Origin: Prevotellaceae bacterium
Lineage (GTDB): Bacteria; Bacteroidota; Bacteroidia; Bacteroidales; UBA932
DNA: 6,184 nucleotides
NCBI GenBank assembly: GCA_031285695.1
Contig: JAITVR010000100.1
Location: 1-6,184, forward strand
Reading direction: 5' to 3'
Both the position numbers and the translations under genes were made by a program. Shown in pieces: positions 1 through 5,917 of this stretch (position 1 is the first letter of the stretch; every line of letters begins with the position of its first letter). The notes below the pieces were generated by a model. It saw only the letters and a program-made list of their open reading frames with translations, ran no database searches and was not told the DNA's origin.

Positions 1-608
1 ATTGTCAGCCCATCGCGGAGCGGAAGAATTAATTTTTCTACCGAAATATCGTTTTTTACCATTTCGTTGAATTCCTGCAAAGCCTTGGTGTGCTTATCTC
101 CTACGGCGGGTGTGTCGAGAATTTTTCCGCTCCATAGCACGTTGTCGGCAACAATTATGCCGCCGCTCGAAAGCAAATTTAGCGCCATGCGGTAGTAGCC
201 GGGGTACTCGCGCTTATCGCCGTCAATGAAGATGAAGTCGAAGGTTTTTCCGAGCGTTGGCGCGCCTTGCAAGGCATTTTTATGGTGCAAAAATATTTGC
301 TTTGCGCGTGGCGAACGGTCAATAAATGATTGGGCAATTTCCAGCATTTCATCGTCCACATCGTAGCTGTGCAGCTCGCCATTGGCAGGAAGCGCTTCGG
401 CTAAGCACAGCGCGGAGTAGCCGGTAAATGTGCCGATTTCCAAAATGTTTTTTGCGCCTGTTATTTTTGCCAGCATTTGCAAAAATAATCCTTGCTGCCA
501 GTGCGATAGCATGCGTGGCTGAATTACGCGCAGGTGCGTTTCGCGCGATAATTCCGCCAACAATTCGGGCTCGGGCGAAGAGTGTTCAAGGCAATATTTT
601 TCTAACAT
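1..608 (-). CDS. SAM-dependent O-methyltransferase, class I (C-terminus cut by window edge)
   Basis: This is probably a cytoplasmic, metal-dependent methyltransferase of the Methyltransf_3 family (catechol or caffeoyl-CoA O-methyltransferase-like), which moves a methyl group from S-adenosylmethionine to a hydroxyl. The frame gives 202 residues from the ATG at 608 and stays open at base 1. The visible end, PLRDGLT, matches the usual C-terminal strand, and family members run about 210-220 residues, so only some ten residues are missing. The SAM-binding motif LEIGTFTGYS lies at residues 56-65, the acidic YDVD at 82-85, and the metal-ligand motifs IDGDK (128-132) and ADN (154-156). The start is chosen because MLEKY begins the conserved N-terminal helix; no Shine-Dalgarno is present. 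It lies 64 bases downstream of the M16 peptidase gene on the same strand, with a repeat hairpin between. The substrate cannot be read from sequence: small catechol-like molecules are possible, and so is tRNA 5-hydroxyuridine, as for the related TrmR. Family is confident, substrate unknown. Confidence 0.93.
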   Translation of the reverse strand, partial: MLEKYCLEHSSPEPELLAELSRETHLRVIQPRMLSHWQQGLFLQMLAKITGAKNILEIGTFTGYSALCLAEALPANGELHSYDVDDEMLEIAQSFIDRSPRAKQIFLHHKNALQGAPTLGKTFDFIFIDGDKREYPGYYRMALNLLSSGGIIVADNVLWSGKILDTPAVGDKHTKALQEFNEMVKNDISVEKLILPLRDGLT

Positions 609-611
609 AAT

Positions 612-666
612 GGACAATGAATAATGGACAACGGATAATAATTGTTCATTGTCCGTTGTCCATTAT
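612..666. repeat. Inverted repeat element between the peptidase and methyltransferase genes
   Basis: Variants of the words GGACAATGA and GGACAACGG, and their complements, fill this gap. The main stem pairs 621-639 with 648-666: 19 bp with one position (636/651) that is G-U or mismatched depending on strand, and an 8-base loop. A second, exclusive stem pairs 612-621 with 645-654 (10 bp, perfect). The element begins 7 bases after the peptidase stop codon and ends 4 bases before the methyltransferase start. There is no T-tract, so it is a poor intrinsic terminator. Repetitive palindromes built from such words look like dispersed intergenic repeats, but only one copy is in view. Confidence 0.85.
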
Positions 667-672
667 CCGTTA

Positions 673-1893
673 TTAAGTGTAAATCAGCGACGACATTTTT
701 TCGCGACAAAAAACCTCCTGCGCTACTGCTAAAATTTCTTCGGCAGAGATGGCTTTTATGCGCTCTTCAACTTCTTTTTGCGCTTCAATTTTTCCGTGAT
801 TCAGCAGGCTTTTTGCCATGCTCAGCATTAGCAGCTCGCTGCTTTCGGAGGCAATGGAAATTTGCCCAATCAGCTGCTTTTTGGCGCGGCTAAGCTCAAG
901 CGTGCTCAACTTTTTGTCGCGAATTTTGTCCAGCTCTACGTTGACTAAGGCAAGGCATTTTTCCACCGAATTTTTGTCGGTGCCAAAGTAAATGGTGGTT
1001 ACGCCGCAGTCCGAATACAGCGTGCTGGCCACCTCCACGCCGTACGAAAGGCCGTTCATTTCGCGCAGCGCAAGGTTGAGGCGCGAGTTTTGGCTTGGCC
1101 CGCCGAGCATATTGGTGAGCAAGCTCAGCGCGTAGCGGCGCTCATCGTTGTAGCTGAAGGAGCGATTTCCGAGCAAGCAGTTTGCCTGATAATTCGGCAA
1201 TTTTTTTGTTAAATCAAACGGCTTGTATTCGGCGGGAGCAGTGCGATTGCTGCTATTTTTATTTTCAAAAACGGAGGAAAAATAGTTGTCCGTCAGCGCA
1301 GCCACGCGGTCGATGCTGTAGTTGCCCACGCTGGCAAACACCATTTGGTTGGTGGCGTAGCAGCGGTGCACAAAGTTTCGCACCTTTTCCTGCGTAAAAT
1401 TTTTCAAACTTTTGGGCGTTCCCAAAATGCTGCGTCCCAAGCTGCATGCGGGAAACATCAGCTCCTCAAATTCGTCGAAAATTTGCTCCGAGGGGTTGTC
1501 GCGGTACAGGTTGATTTCGTCGCGCACAATGTCCTTTTCCTTCTCCAACTCGGCTTCGGGAAAAAGCGGGTTGAACACAATGTCAGCAATAATGTCGAAG
1601 GCTTTGCCCACATCGCCCTTGAGCACCACGGCGTGAATGGCGGTTTCTTCCTTGGTGGTAAAAGCATTTAAATCGCCGCCTTCGTTTTCAAGTAAGCTGC
1701 TGATTTTCAAAGAATTGCGGCTTTTTGTTCCTTTAAAAAGTACGTGCTCCAAAAAGTGCGCCATGCCGTGCTCGTCTTCCAGCTCATCGCGAGTGCCGGC
1801 GTTGACGGTAAGCCCGCAGTACGCTACCGGCGACTTTACGCGCTTGTGTACCACGCGAATACCGTTGGGCAATATCAGCGTTTGAAAATCCAT
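673..1893 (-). CDS. M16 family zinc metallopeptidase (single-unit, processing-peptidase-like)
   Basis: This is a zinc endopeptidase of the M16 (insulinase/pitrilysin) clan, 406 residues, the usual size of a single M16B half-clamp unit that works as a dimer. The inverted zinc motif HFLEH is intact at residues 46-50: H46 and H50 bind zinc and E49 is the general base. The third ligand fits E126 in VRDEI, exactly 76 residues after H50 as the family requires. Also present are NAFT (76-79) in the active cleft and, in the C-terminal half, LRE..GLSY (276-284) carrying the conserved Arg and Tyr (R277, Y284). All key residues being present argues for an active enzyme and not a non-catalytic partner. 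No signal peptide is visible, so it is probably cytoplasmic, although Bacteroidota M16 enzymes vary. The ATG at 1893 opens the conserved LPNGIRVV strand and sits about 20 bases below a consensus promoter. It may be co-transcribed with the downstream methyltransferase. Substrate unknown. Confidence 0.95.
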   Translation of the reverse strand: MDFQTLILPNGIRVVHKRVKSPVAYCGLTVNAGTRDELEDEHGMAHFLEHVLFKGTKSRNSLKISSLLENEGGDLNAFTTKEETAIHAVVLKGDVGKAFDIIADIVFNPLFPEAELEKEKDIVRDEINLYRDNPSEQIFDEFEELMFPACSLGRSILGTPKSLKNFTQEKVRNFVHRCYATNQMVFASVGNYSIDRVAALTDNYFSSVFENKNSSNRTAPAEYKPFDLTKKLPNYQANCLLGNRSFSYNDERRYALSLLTNMLGGPSQNSRLNLALREMNGLSYGVEVASTLYSDCGVTTIYFGTDKNSVEKCLALVNVELDKIRDKKLSTLELSRAKKQLIGQISIASESSELLMLSMAKSLLNHGKIEAQKEVEERIKAISAEEILAVAQEVFCREKMSSLIYT

Positions 1894-1915
1894 TTTAGTG
1901 TCGAAAAAATTAGGA

Positions 1916-1946
1916 CAAAAGTAGCTTTTTGTTCACGCAATGCAAA
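1916..1946 (-). promoter_or_regulatory. Bacteroidota housekeeping promoter of the M16 peptidase gene
   Basis: Read on the minus strand, TTTG (complement of 1943-1946) is followed by 19 bases and TACTTTTG (complement of 1916-1923). This matches the Bacteroidota sigma factor consensus, TTTG at -33 and TAnnTTTG at -7. Transcription would start near 1909-1911, giving a short leader of about 16-18 bases before the ATG at 1893. It lies in the divergent gap shared with the lipoprotein gene. Confidence 0.8.
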
Positions 1947-2046
1947 ATTTAGTACTTCGGCACAATATCTTTTTACGACTTTGCGTTATATAAAACGTAG
2001 CATTTTTCTGTATTCTTGTTTTTCAACCGTTTAAATTTTTGAAACC

Positions 2047-3270
2047 ATGAAAAAATTCAGAAGCTTACTTTTGACAGGATTGTTGGCTGTTTTGTGCGCA
2101 GCTGTATTTTCGGCATGTGAGGAAGGCCTCGGCATCATAATACCCGATGGTCTAAACCCGCCGCTGGCTAACGTGGATACTACAGCAACAACGTTTCGTA
2201 GGCCCGAAGCTGTAGCTGCCTCGCTGGTGTACAACGGCGATACGGTGCGCTTAACCTTGGCACACCTCGTTGATAGCGCGATGACGGTAATCGGAAATGG
2301 CGGCGTTACAGCAGGCGACTACATCTGCGCCGTTGCGCTTAAGGATACCTCTGCGTTTGCATGGAGCAATGGCAGCAAGGACACCGTATTTATAGCGTGG
2401 AAAATTACTCGGGCAGCGCTCAATAAACCCATTGCCACCACCACTCAGTATAGGTACACCGGCAGCTTAATTGCGCTTGAGCTACAAGGTGTTGATGCTG
2501 ATAAAATGGCCGTTGCCAATGACACCGCAACTGCAGCAGGCGGCTATGAGTGCACTATTGCGCTCCGTGATACGGCAAACTACATGTGGGGCGATGGCAC
2601 TGCTACAGAGGTTGTTATTGCGTGGACAATAGCTGAAAATGGTAAAATCTTGCTGACAAAACCGGAGGGAGCGCACTTGCATATTGCTTATAGCGAGAGT
2701 TATATGGAATTTGCAAGGGCAACTCCAGCCTATTTCGACCCGGCAACAATGGAACTTATAGGCAACAATATGCTTGCCGCACCGGGGCTTGTCAAGTTTT
2801 CCGTTGCGCTTAAGGATAAGGAAAACTACGCATGGGAAGACGGCACTGACGATGATGTGCCTGTGCAAATTGTGTGCCACTACAGCATGCCGAATGGCGA
2901 TTACAGCCTTTCGCAAATTATGCATAATGATAACATTTTGAGTGAAAACGAATTGCAGGACACCTCGGCGGTGGCATATGCTATTTATAGTGAGGTAAAG
3001 GGAAAAAGTTTTAAAGCGACTGATGGAGGCCAACTTCAGTTTGACGACATGGGCCTTACCTATTTCCTTGACCAAGGCTGGAATGTTGTGGACGAGCTGA
3101 GCATTAATGCTGATAATAAAATTGATTTTTTTAATCAGAATAACTTGGAATTTAGCGCCACCACTCAGCTTGTGTTTGACAATCTGTTTTTTATAGACGG
3201 CAAAATTCACTTTGCCTATACTGACAGTACGGGTAAAAAGTTTACCTTTATTTTCTCGCTACCAAGCTAA
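2047..3270 (+). CDS. Lipoprotein with three Ig-like repeats and an unassigned C-terminal domain
   Basis: I do not recognise a named family for the whole protein. The N-terminus (1-23) is a lipoprotein signal peptide ending FSA before C24; Phe at -3 is less usual than Leu, but the layout is otherwise standard. Glu25-Glu26 right after the cysteine resembles the acidic export signal that sends some Bacteroidota lipoproteins to the cell surface. Three diverged repeats follow at about 53-120, 128-195 and 206-278. Each ends in a consensus like ALKDT.NY.W.DGT...V.I.W.I, and the first two are spaced exactly 75 residues apart (W106 to W181, W118 to W193). They look like MBG or Ig-like beta modules of bacterial surface proteins. 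C94 and C169 occupy the same repeat position; repeat three has Phe there. Residues 279-407 appear beta-rich and match nothing I know. A strong terminator follows. The expected role is adhesion or glycan binding at the surface, but this is inference only. Confidence 0.88.
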   Translation: MKKFRSLLLTGLLAVLCAAVFSACEEGLGIIIPDGLNPPLANVDTTATTFRRPEAVAASLVYNGDTVRLTLAHLVDSAMTVIGNGGVTAGDYICAVALKDTSAFAWSNGSKDTVFIAWKITRAALNKPIATTTQYRYTGSLIALELQGVDADKMAVANDTATAAGGYECTIALRDTANYMWGDGTATEVVIAWTIAENGKILLTKPEGAHLHIAYSESYMEFARATPAYFDPATMELIGNNMLAAPGLVKFSVALKDKENYAWEDGTDDDVPVQIVCHYSMPNGDYSLSQIMHNDNILSENELQDTSAVAYAIYSEVKGKSFKATDGGQLQFDDMGLTYFLDQGWNVVDELSINADNKIDFFNQNNLEFSATTQLVFDNLFFIDGKIHFAYTDSTGKKFTFIFSLPS

Positions 3271-3297
3271 GGCGTGTAAAATTTTTTGCTACAGCAA

Positions 3298-3331
3298 AAT
3301 GCGGTGCTTGCAAAAGCGCCGCATTTTTTTT
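3298..3331 (+). terminator. Intrinsic terminator of the lipoprotein gene
   Basis: A 12-bp stem pairs 3298-3309 with 3314-3325, with one G-U pair, closed by a GCAA loop of the stable GNRA type and running into eight Ts (3324-3331). It starts 27 bases after the lipoprotein stop codon. A weaker 6-bp hairpin (3284-3289 with 3294-3299) just upstream overlaps the base of this stem. The terminator isolates the lipoprotein transcript from the pectate lyase gene, whose promoter begins 6 bases beyond it. Confidence 0.93.
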
Positions 3332-3336
3332 AGTGT

Positions 3337-3367
3337 TTTGCACAAATCATTATAATTTCTACCTTTG
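3337..3367 (+). promoter_or_regulatory. Bacteroidota housekeeping promoter of the pectate lyase gene
   Basis: TTTG (3337-3340), 19 bases, then TACCTTTG (3360-3367) is an exact fit to the TTTG/TAnnTTTG consensus, with the same spacing as the M16 promoter. Transcription should start near 3373, leaving an A-rich leader of about 30 bases with no Shine-Dalgarno before the ATG at 3403. No operator-like palindrome or catabolite site is apparent between promoter and start. Confidence 0.85.
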
Positions 3368-3402
3368 CGTTTCCCGTTTCAAAAAACCAAAAATTATTAA
3401 CA

Positions 3403-5061
3403 ATGAAAAAATTTTACTTTCTGTTTATCAGCGCATTGACTGCAATGTCGAGCGCATTTGCGCAGTACCCTGTGCTTACCAAAGAGCTGGCGGCGCAAGA
3501 AGCCGAGTTTTTAAAAATGTACGAAGAAACCACCAACGCGGCTTGGGAAAAAGCCAAGCCCGTAGTAGAAAAAGAGGCAAAAGAAGGTCGCCCTTACGTG
3601 CCTTCGGCCACTCGCTCCGAAGATTTGACCAAGGCCGAAATTCCTGCATTTCCCGGCGCTGAAGGCGGCGGCATGTGGACCCGCGGCGGTCGTGGCGGTC
3701 GCGTAATGGTGGTTACCAGCTTGGCCGACAGCGGCGCGGGAACTTTTCGCGAAGCGTGTGAAGCCGGCGGTGCGCGCATTATTGTGTTCAACGTTTCGGG
3801 CGTAATTCGCCTCACAAGGCCGCTTTCCATTCGCGCGCCCTACGTTACCATTGCAGGGCAAACCGCGCCGGGCGATGGCGTGGTGATTACCGGCGAAACG
3901 GTGGACGTTGATGCGCACGATGTAATTATTCGCCACATGCGCTTTCGCCGCGGCGAAACCAACGTGCTTAGCCGCAACGATGCGCTGAGCGGCGAGCCTA
4001 TTGGCAACATTATTTACGACCACCTTTCGTGCACCTGGGGCTTGGACGAAAATGTGTCGATGTACCGCCACATGTACTTGGACGAAAACGGCAAAAATAA
4101 CAAGCTGCCAAGCGTAAACGTTACCATGCAAAATTGCATTACCGCCGAAGCGCTCGACACCTACAACCACTCCTTTGGCAGCACAATAGGCGGCGTAAAC
4201 AGCACGTTTATGCGCAACCTTTTTTCGTCAAATGCAGGGCGCAATCCCTCAATGTCGAGCAGCGAATTTCACTTTTTCAACAACGTAATTCACAACTGGT
4301 CTCACCGCACCGGCGATGGCTCGGGGCGCGCCTACAACGTAATGAACAACTACTTTAAGCCCGGCCCTGTAACCAAAGCCGCCGAGCCGATTGGCTACCG
4401 AGTTTTCAGGGCAAATGGTCGTGGAAAAACTGCTGGTTGGGTTTACGTTGGCGGAAATATTGTGGAGGGAAATAAAGCCGTTTCGGAAGATAACTGGAAC
4501 GGCGGCGTGCAGGACAATCATTTGGCCGAAGACCTTGCCTTTATGCGCGCTAAAGAGCCGCTGCCCATTACCAATCCGGTTACCATAACGAGCGCCGAAA
4601 AAGCCTACGAATTTGTGCTGGCCAATGCGGGCGCCACCTTGCCTACGCGCGATGTGGTGGATTCGCGTATCATTCGTCAGGTAAAAACCAACAAAATAGA
4701 GTGGGTTGAGGTGGATAATTCTGCTCTGCAGGAATCAATGAAGGTGGTGCGCATGAACCGCCGCCTGCCCGCCGATTCGTACAAAATGGGCATTATTTAC
4801 GACATTAGGCAGGTTGGCGGATTGCCCGCGTACAAGGGAAAATCCTACGCAGATGCTGACAAAGACGGCATGCCCGATGCGTGGGAAAAAAAGTACAACT
4901 TGAATCCCAACGATGCTTCGGACGCTAACGGCGACTTGAGCGGCGACGGCTACACCAACATCGAAAAGTACATCAACGGCATTGACCCAAACAAAAAAGT
5001 GGACTGGAAAAATCCGAAAAATAACCACGATACTTTGTTGGGAAAGAAAAGTCTTTTGTAA
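3403..5061 (+). CDS. Secreted pectate lyase, polysaccharide lyase family 1 type, with C-terminal calcium-binding repeats
   Basis: The enzyme should cleave polygalacturonate (pectate) by beta-elimination, with calcium, outside the cytoplasm. Residues 1-20 are a signal peptide (cleavage AFA/Q21). A charged helical stretch at about 27-80 precedes the parallel beta-helix, which opens with IPAFPGAEGGG (80-90) and continues with TSLADSGAGTFREAC (105-119), IIVFNVSGVI (126-135), TIAGQTAPGDG (149-159) and VIIRHMRFRRG (174-184). These are hallmark blocks of Bacteroidota PL1 lyases. YDH..C.WGLDEN (205-217) corresponds to the calcium-binding region, and R280 in GRNP (279-282) to the catalytic arginine region by alignment from memory. 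The tail holds two Asp-rich calcium loops, DADKDGMPDAWE (484-495) and DANGDLSGDGYTNIE (507-521), like dockerin or thrombospondin-3 loops. No type IX secretion C-terminal domain is seen, so it may stay periplasmic or leave another way. It has its own promoter and no SusC/SusD neighbours in view. Pectate specificity is probable, not proven. Confidence 0.93.
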   Translation: MKKFYFLFISALTAMSSAFAQYPVLTKELAAQEAEFLKMYEETTNAAWEKAKPVVEKEAKEGRPYVPSATRSEDLTKAEIPAFPGAEGGGMWTRGGRGGRVMVVTSLADSGAGTFREACEAGGARIIVFNVSGVIRLTRPLSIRAPYVTIAGQTAPGDGVVITGETVDVDAHDVIIRHMRFRRGETNVLSRNDALSGEPIGNIIYDHLSCTWGLDENVSMYRHMYLDENGKNNKLPSVNVTMQNCITAEALDTYNHSFGSTIGGVNSTFMRNLFSSNAGRNPSMSSSEFHFFNNVIHNWSHRTGDGSGRAYNVMNNYFKPGPVTKAAEPIGYRVFRANGRGKTAGWVYVGGNIVEGNKAVSEDNWNGGVQDNHLAEDLAFMRAKEPLPITNPVTITSAEKAYEFVLANAGATLPTRDVVDSRIIRQVKTNKIEWVEVDNSALQESMKVVRMNRRLPADSYKMGIIYDIRQVGGLPAYKGKSYADADKDGMPDAWEKKYNLNPNDASDANGDLSGDGYTNIEKYINGIDPNKKVDWKNPKNNHDTLLGKKSLL

Positions 5062-5076
5062 GTAGAACAAAGATTT

Positions 5077-5124
5077 AAAGACAGAAATAGCAACGACGCT
5101 CTTGTCTTTGCTATTTCCGTCTTT
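5077..5124. terminator. Repeat hairpin after the pectate lyase gene, probable terminator
   Basis: A 17-bp stem pairs 5077-5093 with 5108-5124 (one A-C mismatch, 5083/5118) around a 14-base loop, beginning 16 bases after the lyase stop. The 3' side is T-rich (TCTTTTGTCC) but has no clean run of Ts, so terminator strength is uncertain. It is a diverged copy of the hairpin at 5851-5902. It ends 33 bases before the OmpH-like start; no consensus promoter is evident in that space, so the next gene may depend partly on readthrough. Confidence 0.6.
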
Positions 5125-5157
5125 TGTCCAAATAAATTTTAATAAAACAATAAAAAA

Positions 5158-5772
5158 ATGAAAAAAGGATATTTTGTGACAATTTCAACTCCGCTGCTTC
5201 TTGTGGCGGTTGCGGTGCTGTTTTTCCTTGTTTTGGGTGGAAAAAAATTGAGCTCATCATCAGAAGCCTCCTCTGCCGGCGGCGCGCAGGCACTTGCCGA
5301 AAGCGGCGTGGTGTTTGTCAACATCGACTCGCTGGTGCGCGGCTACGACATGTACTTTGACCTGCAAAAGGAGTTTGAAGCGGCAGCCAAAAAGAAGGAC
5401 GGCGATTTTACCGCCAAAATGCGCAAGTTTGAAAGCGATGCTCGCGATTTTCAAGAAAAAGTGGAAAAAGGTTTGGTAACGCGCTCGCAGGCGCAGCAGC
5501 TGCAGGAAGGCTTGGCCGCCCGCCAGCAGGAAATGCAGCAGCTACAGCAGCAGCTGCAAATGGAGCTGGCCGAGGAGGAAGGCGTAATGCTGCGCCAAAT
5601 TCAGAGCAACATTCAGGAGTACATCAAGGTGTACAACGCCGAAAAGAGCTACAGCCTAATCCTCAGCACAAGCGGAAGCACCGTGGTGCTGTACGGCAAC
5701 CCCGCGCTCAACATTACCGACGAAGTGCTGAAAGGGCTCAACGAAAGCTACGTGAAGGCAAGAAAGAAGTAG
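5158..5772 (+). CDS. Membrane-anchored OmpH/Skp-like periplasmic chaperone
   Basis: This 204-residue protein fits the OmpH/Skp family, periplasmic holdases that keep outer-membrane proteins unfolded on the way to the Bam complex. A hydrophobic segment (about 9-27) followed by GGKK, with no clear cleavage site, suggests an inner-membrane anchor, as in other Bacteroidota members, rather than the cleaved signal of E. coli Skp. A Ser/Ala/Gly linker (31-47) leads to the family's opening strand GVVFVNIDSLVRGY (50-63), then long coiled-coil tentacle helices (about 64-160) including a Gln-rich part (RQQEMQQLQQQLQ, 122-134). The closing block YNAEKSYSLILSTSG and ITDEVLKGLNESY near the C-terminus is typical of Bacteroidota OmpH proteins. 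The ATG at 5158 starts MKKGYF and follows an A-rich leader. No other Bam or lipid A genes adjoin it, unlike the common skp location. The chaperone role is inferred from family; the client proteins are unknown. Confidence 0.92.
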   Translation: MKKGYFVTISTPLLLVAVAVLFFLVLGGKKLSSSSEASSAGGAQALAESGVVFVNIDSLVRGYDMYFDLQKEFEAAAKKKDGDFTAKMRKFESDARDFQEKVEKGLVTRSQAQQLQEGLAARQQEMQQLQQQLQMELAEEEGVMLRQIQSNIQEYIKVYNAEKSYSLILSTSGSTVVLYGNPALNITDEVLKGLNESYVKARKK

Positions 5773-5777
5773 CTTCT

Positions 5778-5840
5778 GTCATTCCGCGCTTGGACGCGGA
5801 ATCCCCCGATTTGGGGATTGCGGGTCAAACCCGCAATCCC
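5778..5840. repeat. Composite palindromic intergenic repeat (three overlapping hairpins)
   Basis: Three stems lie head to tail and share arms: 5781-5788 with 5795-5802 (8 bp, ATTCCGCG), 5800-5806 with 5813-5819 (7 bp, AATCCCC), and 5814-5825 with 5829-5840 (12 bp, GGGATTGCGGGT, 3-base loop). Neighbouring stems compete for the shared bases. It starts 6 bases after the OmpH-like stop codon. Words such as GTCATTCCGCG and GCGGGTCAAACCCGC recall dispersed REP-like palindromes found between genes in many bacteria. It is GC-rich compared with the gap around it. It may shield the 3' end of the OmpH-like transcript. Confidence 0.85.
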
Positions 5841-5850
5841 AAGTATTTTG

Positions 5851-5902
5851 AGAAAGACAAAAAGAGCAAGGACGTTTTAATCCTTGCTCTTTTTGTCTTT
5901 CT
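5851..5902. terminator. Perfect 22-bp hairpin between convergent genes, probable two-way terminator
   Basis: Bases 5851-5872 pair with 5881-5902 with no mismatch around an 8-base loop (CGTTTTAA). The arms are A-rich and T-rich, so a T-rich 3' arm forms for the plus-strand OmpH-like transcript, followed by ATCTTTTG. It lies between the OmpH-like stop (5772) and the acetyltransferase stop (5918-5920), where a bidirectional terminator is expected. It shares sequence with the hairpin at 5077-5124. Confidence 0.78.
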
Positions 5903-5917
5903 ATCTTTTGTCCAAAT

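Noticed and set aside
609..672. Possible CRISPR-like array from the repeated GGACAA words
   Set aside because: The words are adjacent and inverted, with no spacers of regular length, and no cas gene is near.
2011..2018. TATTCTTG as a promoter -7 box for the lipoprotein gene
   Set aside because: It has one mismatch to TAnnTTTG, and the nearest upstream TTTG (1980-1983) is 27 bases away instead of about 19, so support is too weak for a feature.
2482..3210. A 242-codon open frame on the minus strand, antisense to the lipoprotein gene
   Set aside because: Its product has no recognisable domain or sensible start, while the plus-strand frame has a signal peptide, repeats and a terminator. It is a shadow frame.
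3511..4170. A 219-codon minus-strand frame inside the pectate lyase gene
   Set aside because: The composition (Ala, Val, His and Asn rich) is a by-product of the lyase codon use on the other strand, and the lyase motifs are unambiguous.
2047..5061. Lipoprotein and pectate lyase as a two-gene polysaccharide utilisation system
   Set aside because: A strong terminator and a separate promoter lie between them, and no SusC/SusD, transporter or regulator is present. Their adjacency alone is not evidence of joint function.
5062..5157. Possible riboswitch in the leader of the OmpH-like gene
   Set aside because: The only structure is a simple hairpin that recurs at 5851-5902 behind other genes, so it is a repeat and not a gene-specific ligand sensor.
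5778..5840. Possible integron attC site or phage attachment site
   Set aside because: No integrase, cassette structure or conserved attC boxes are seen; the symmetry is better explained by REP-like palindromes.
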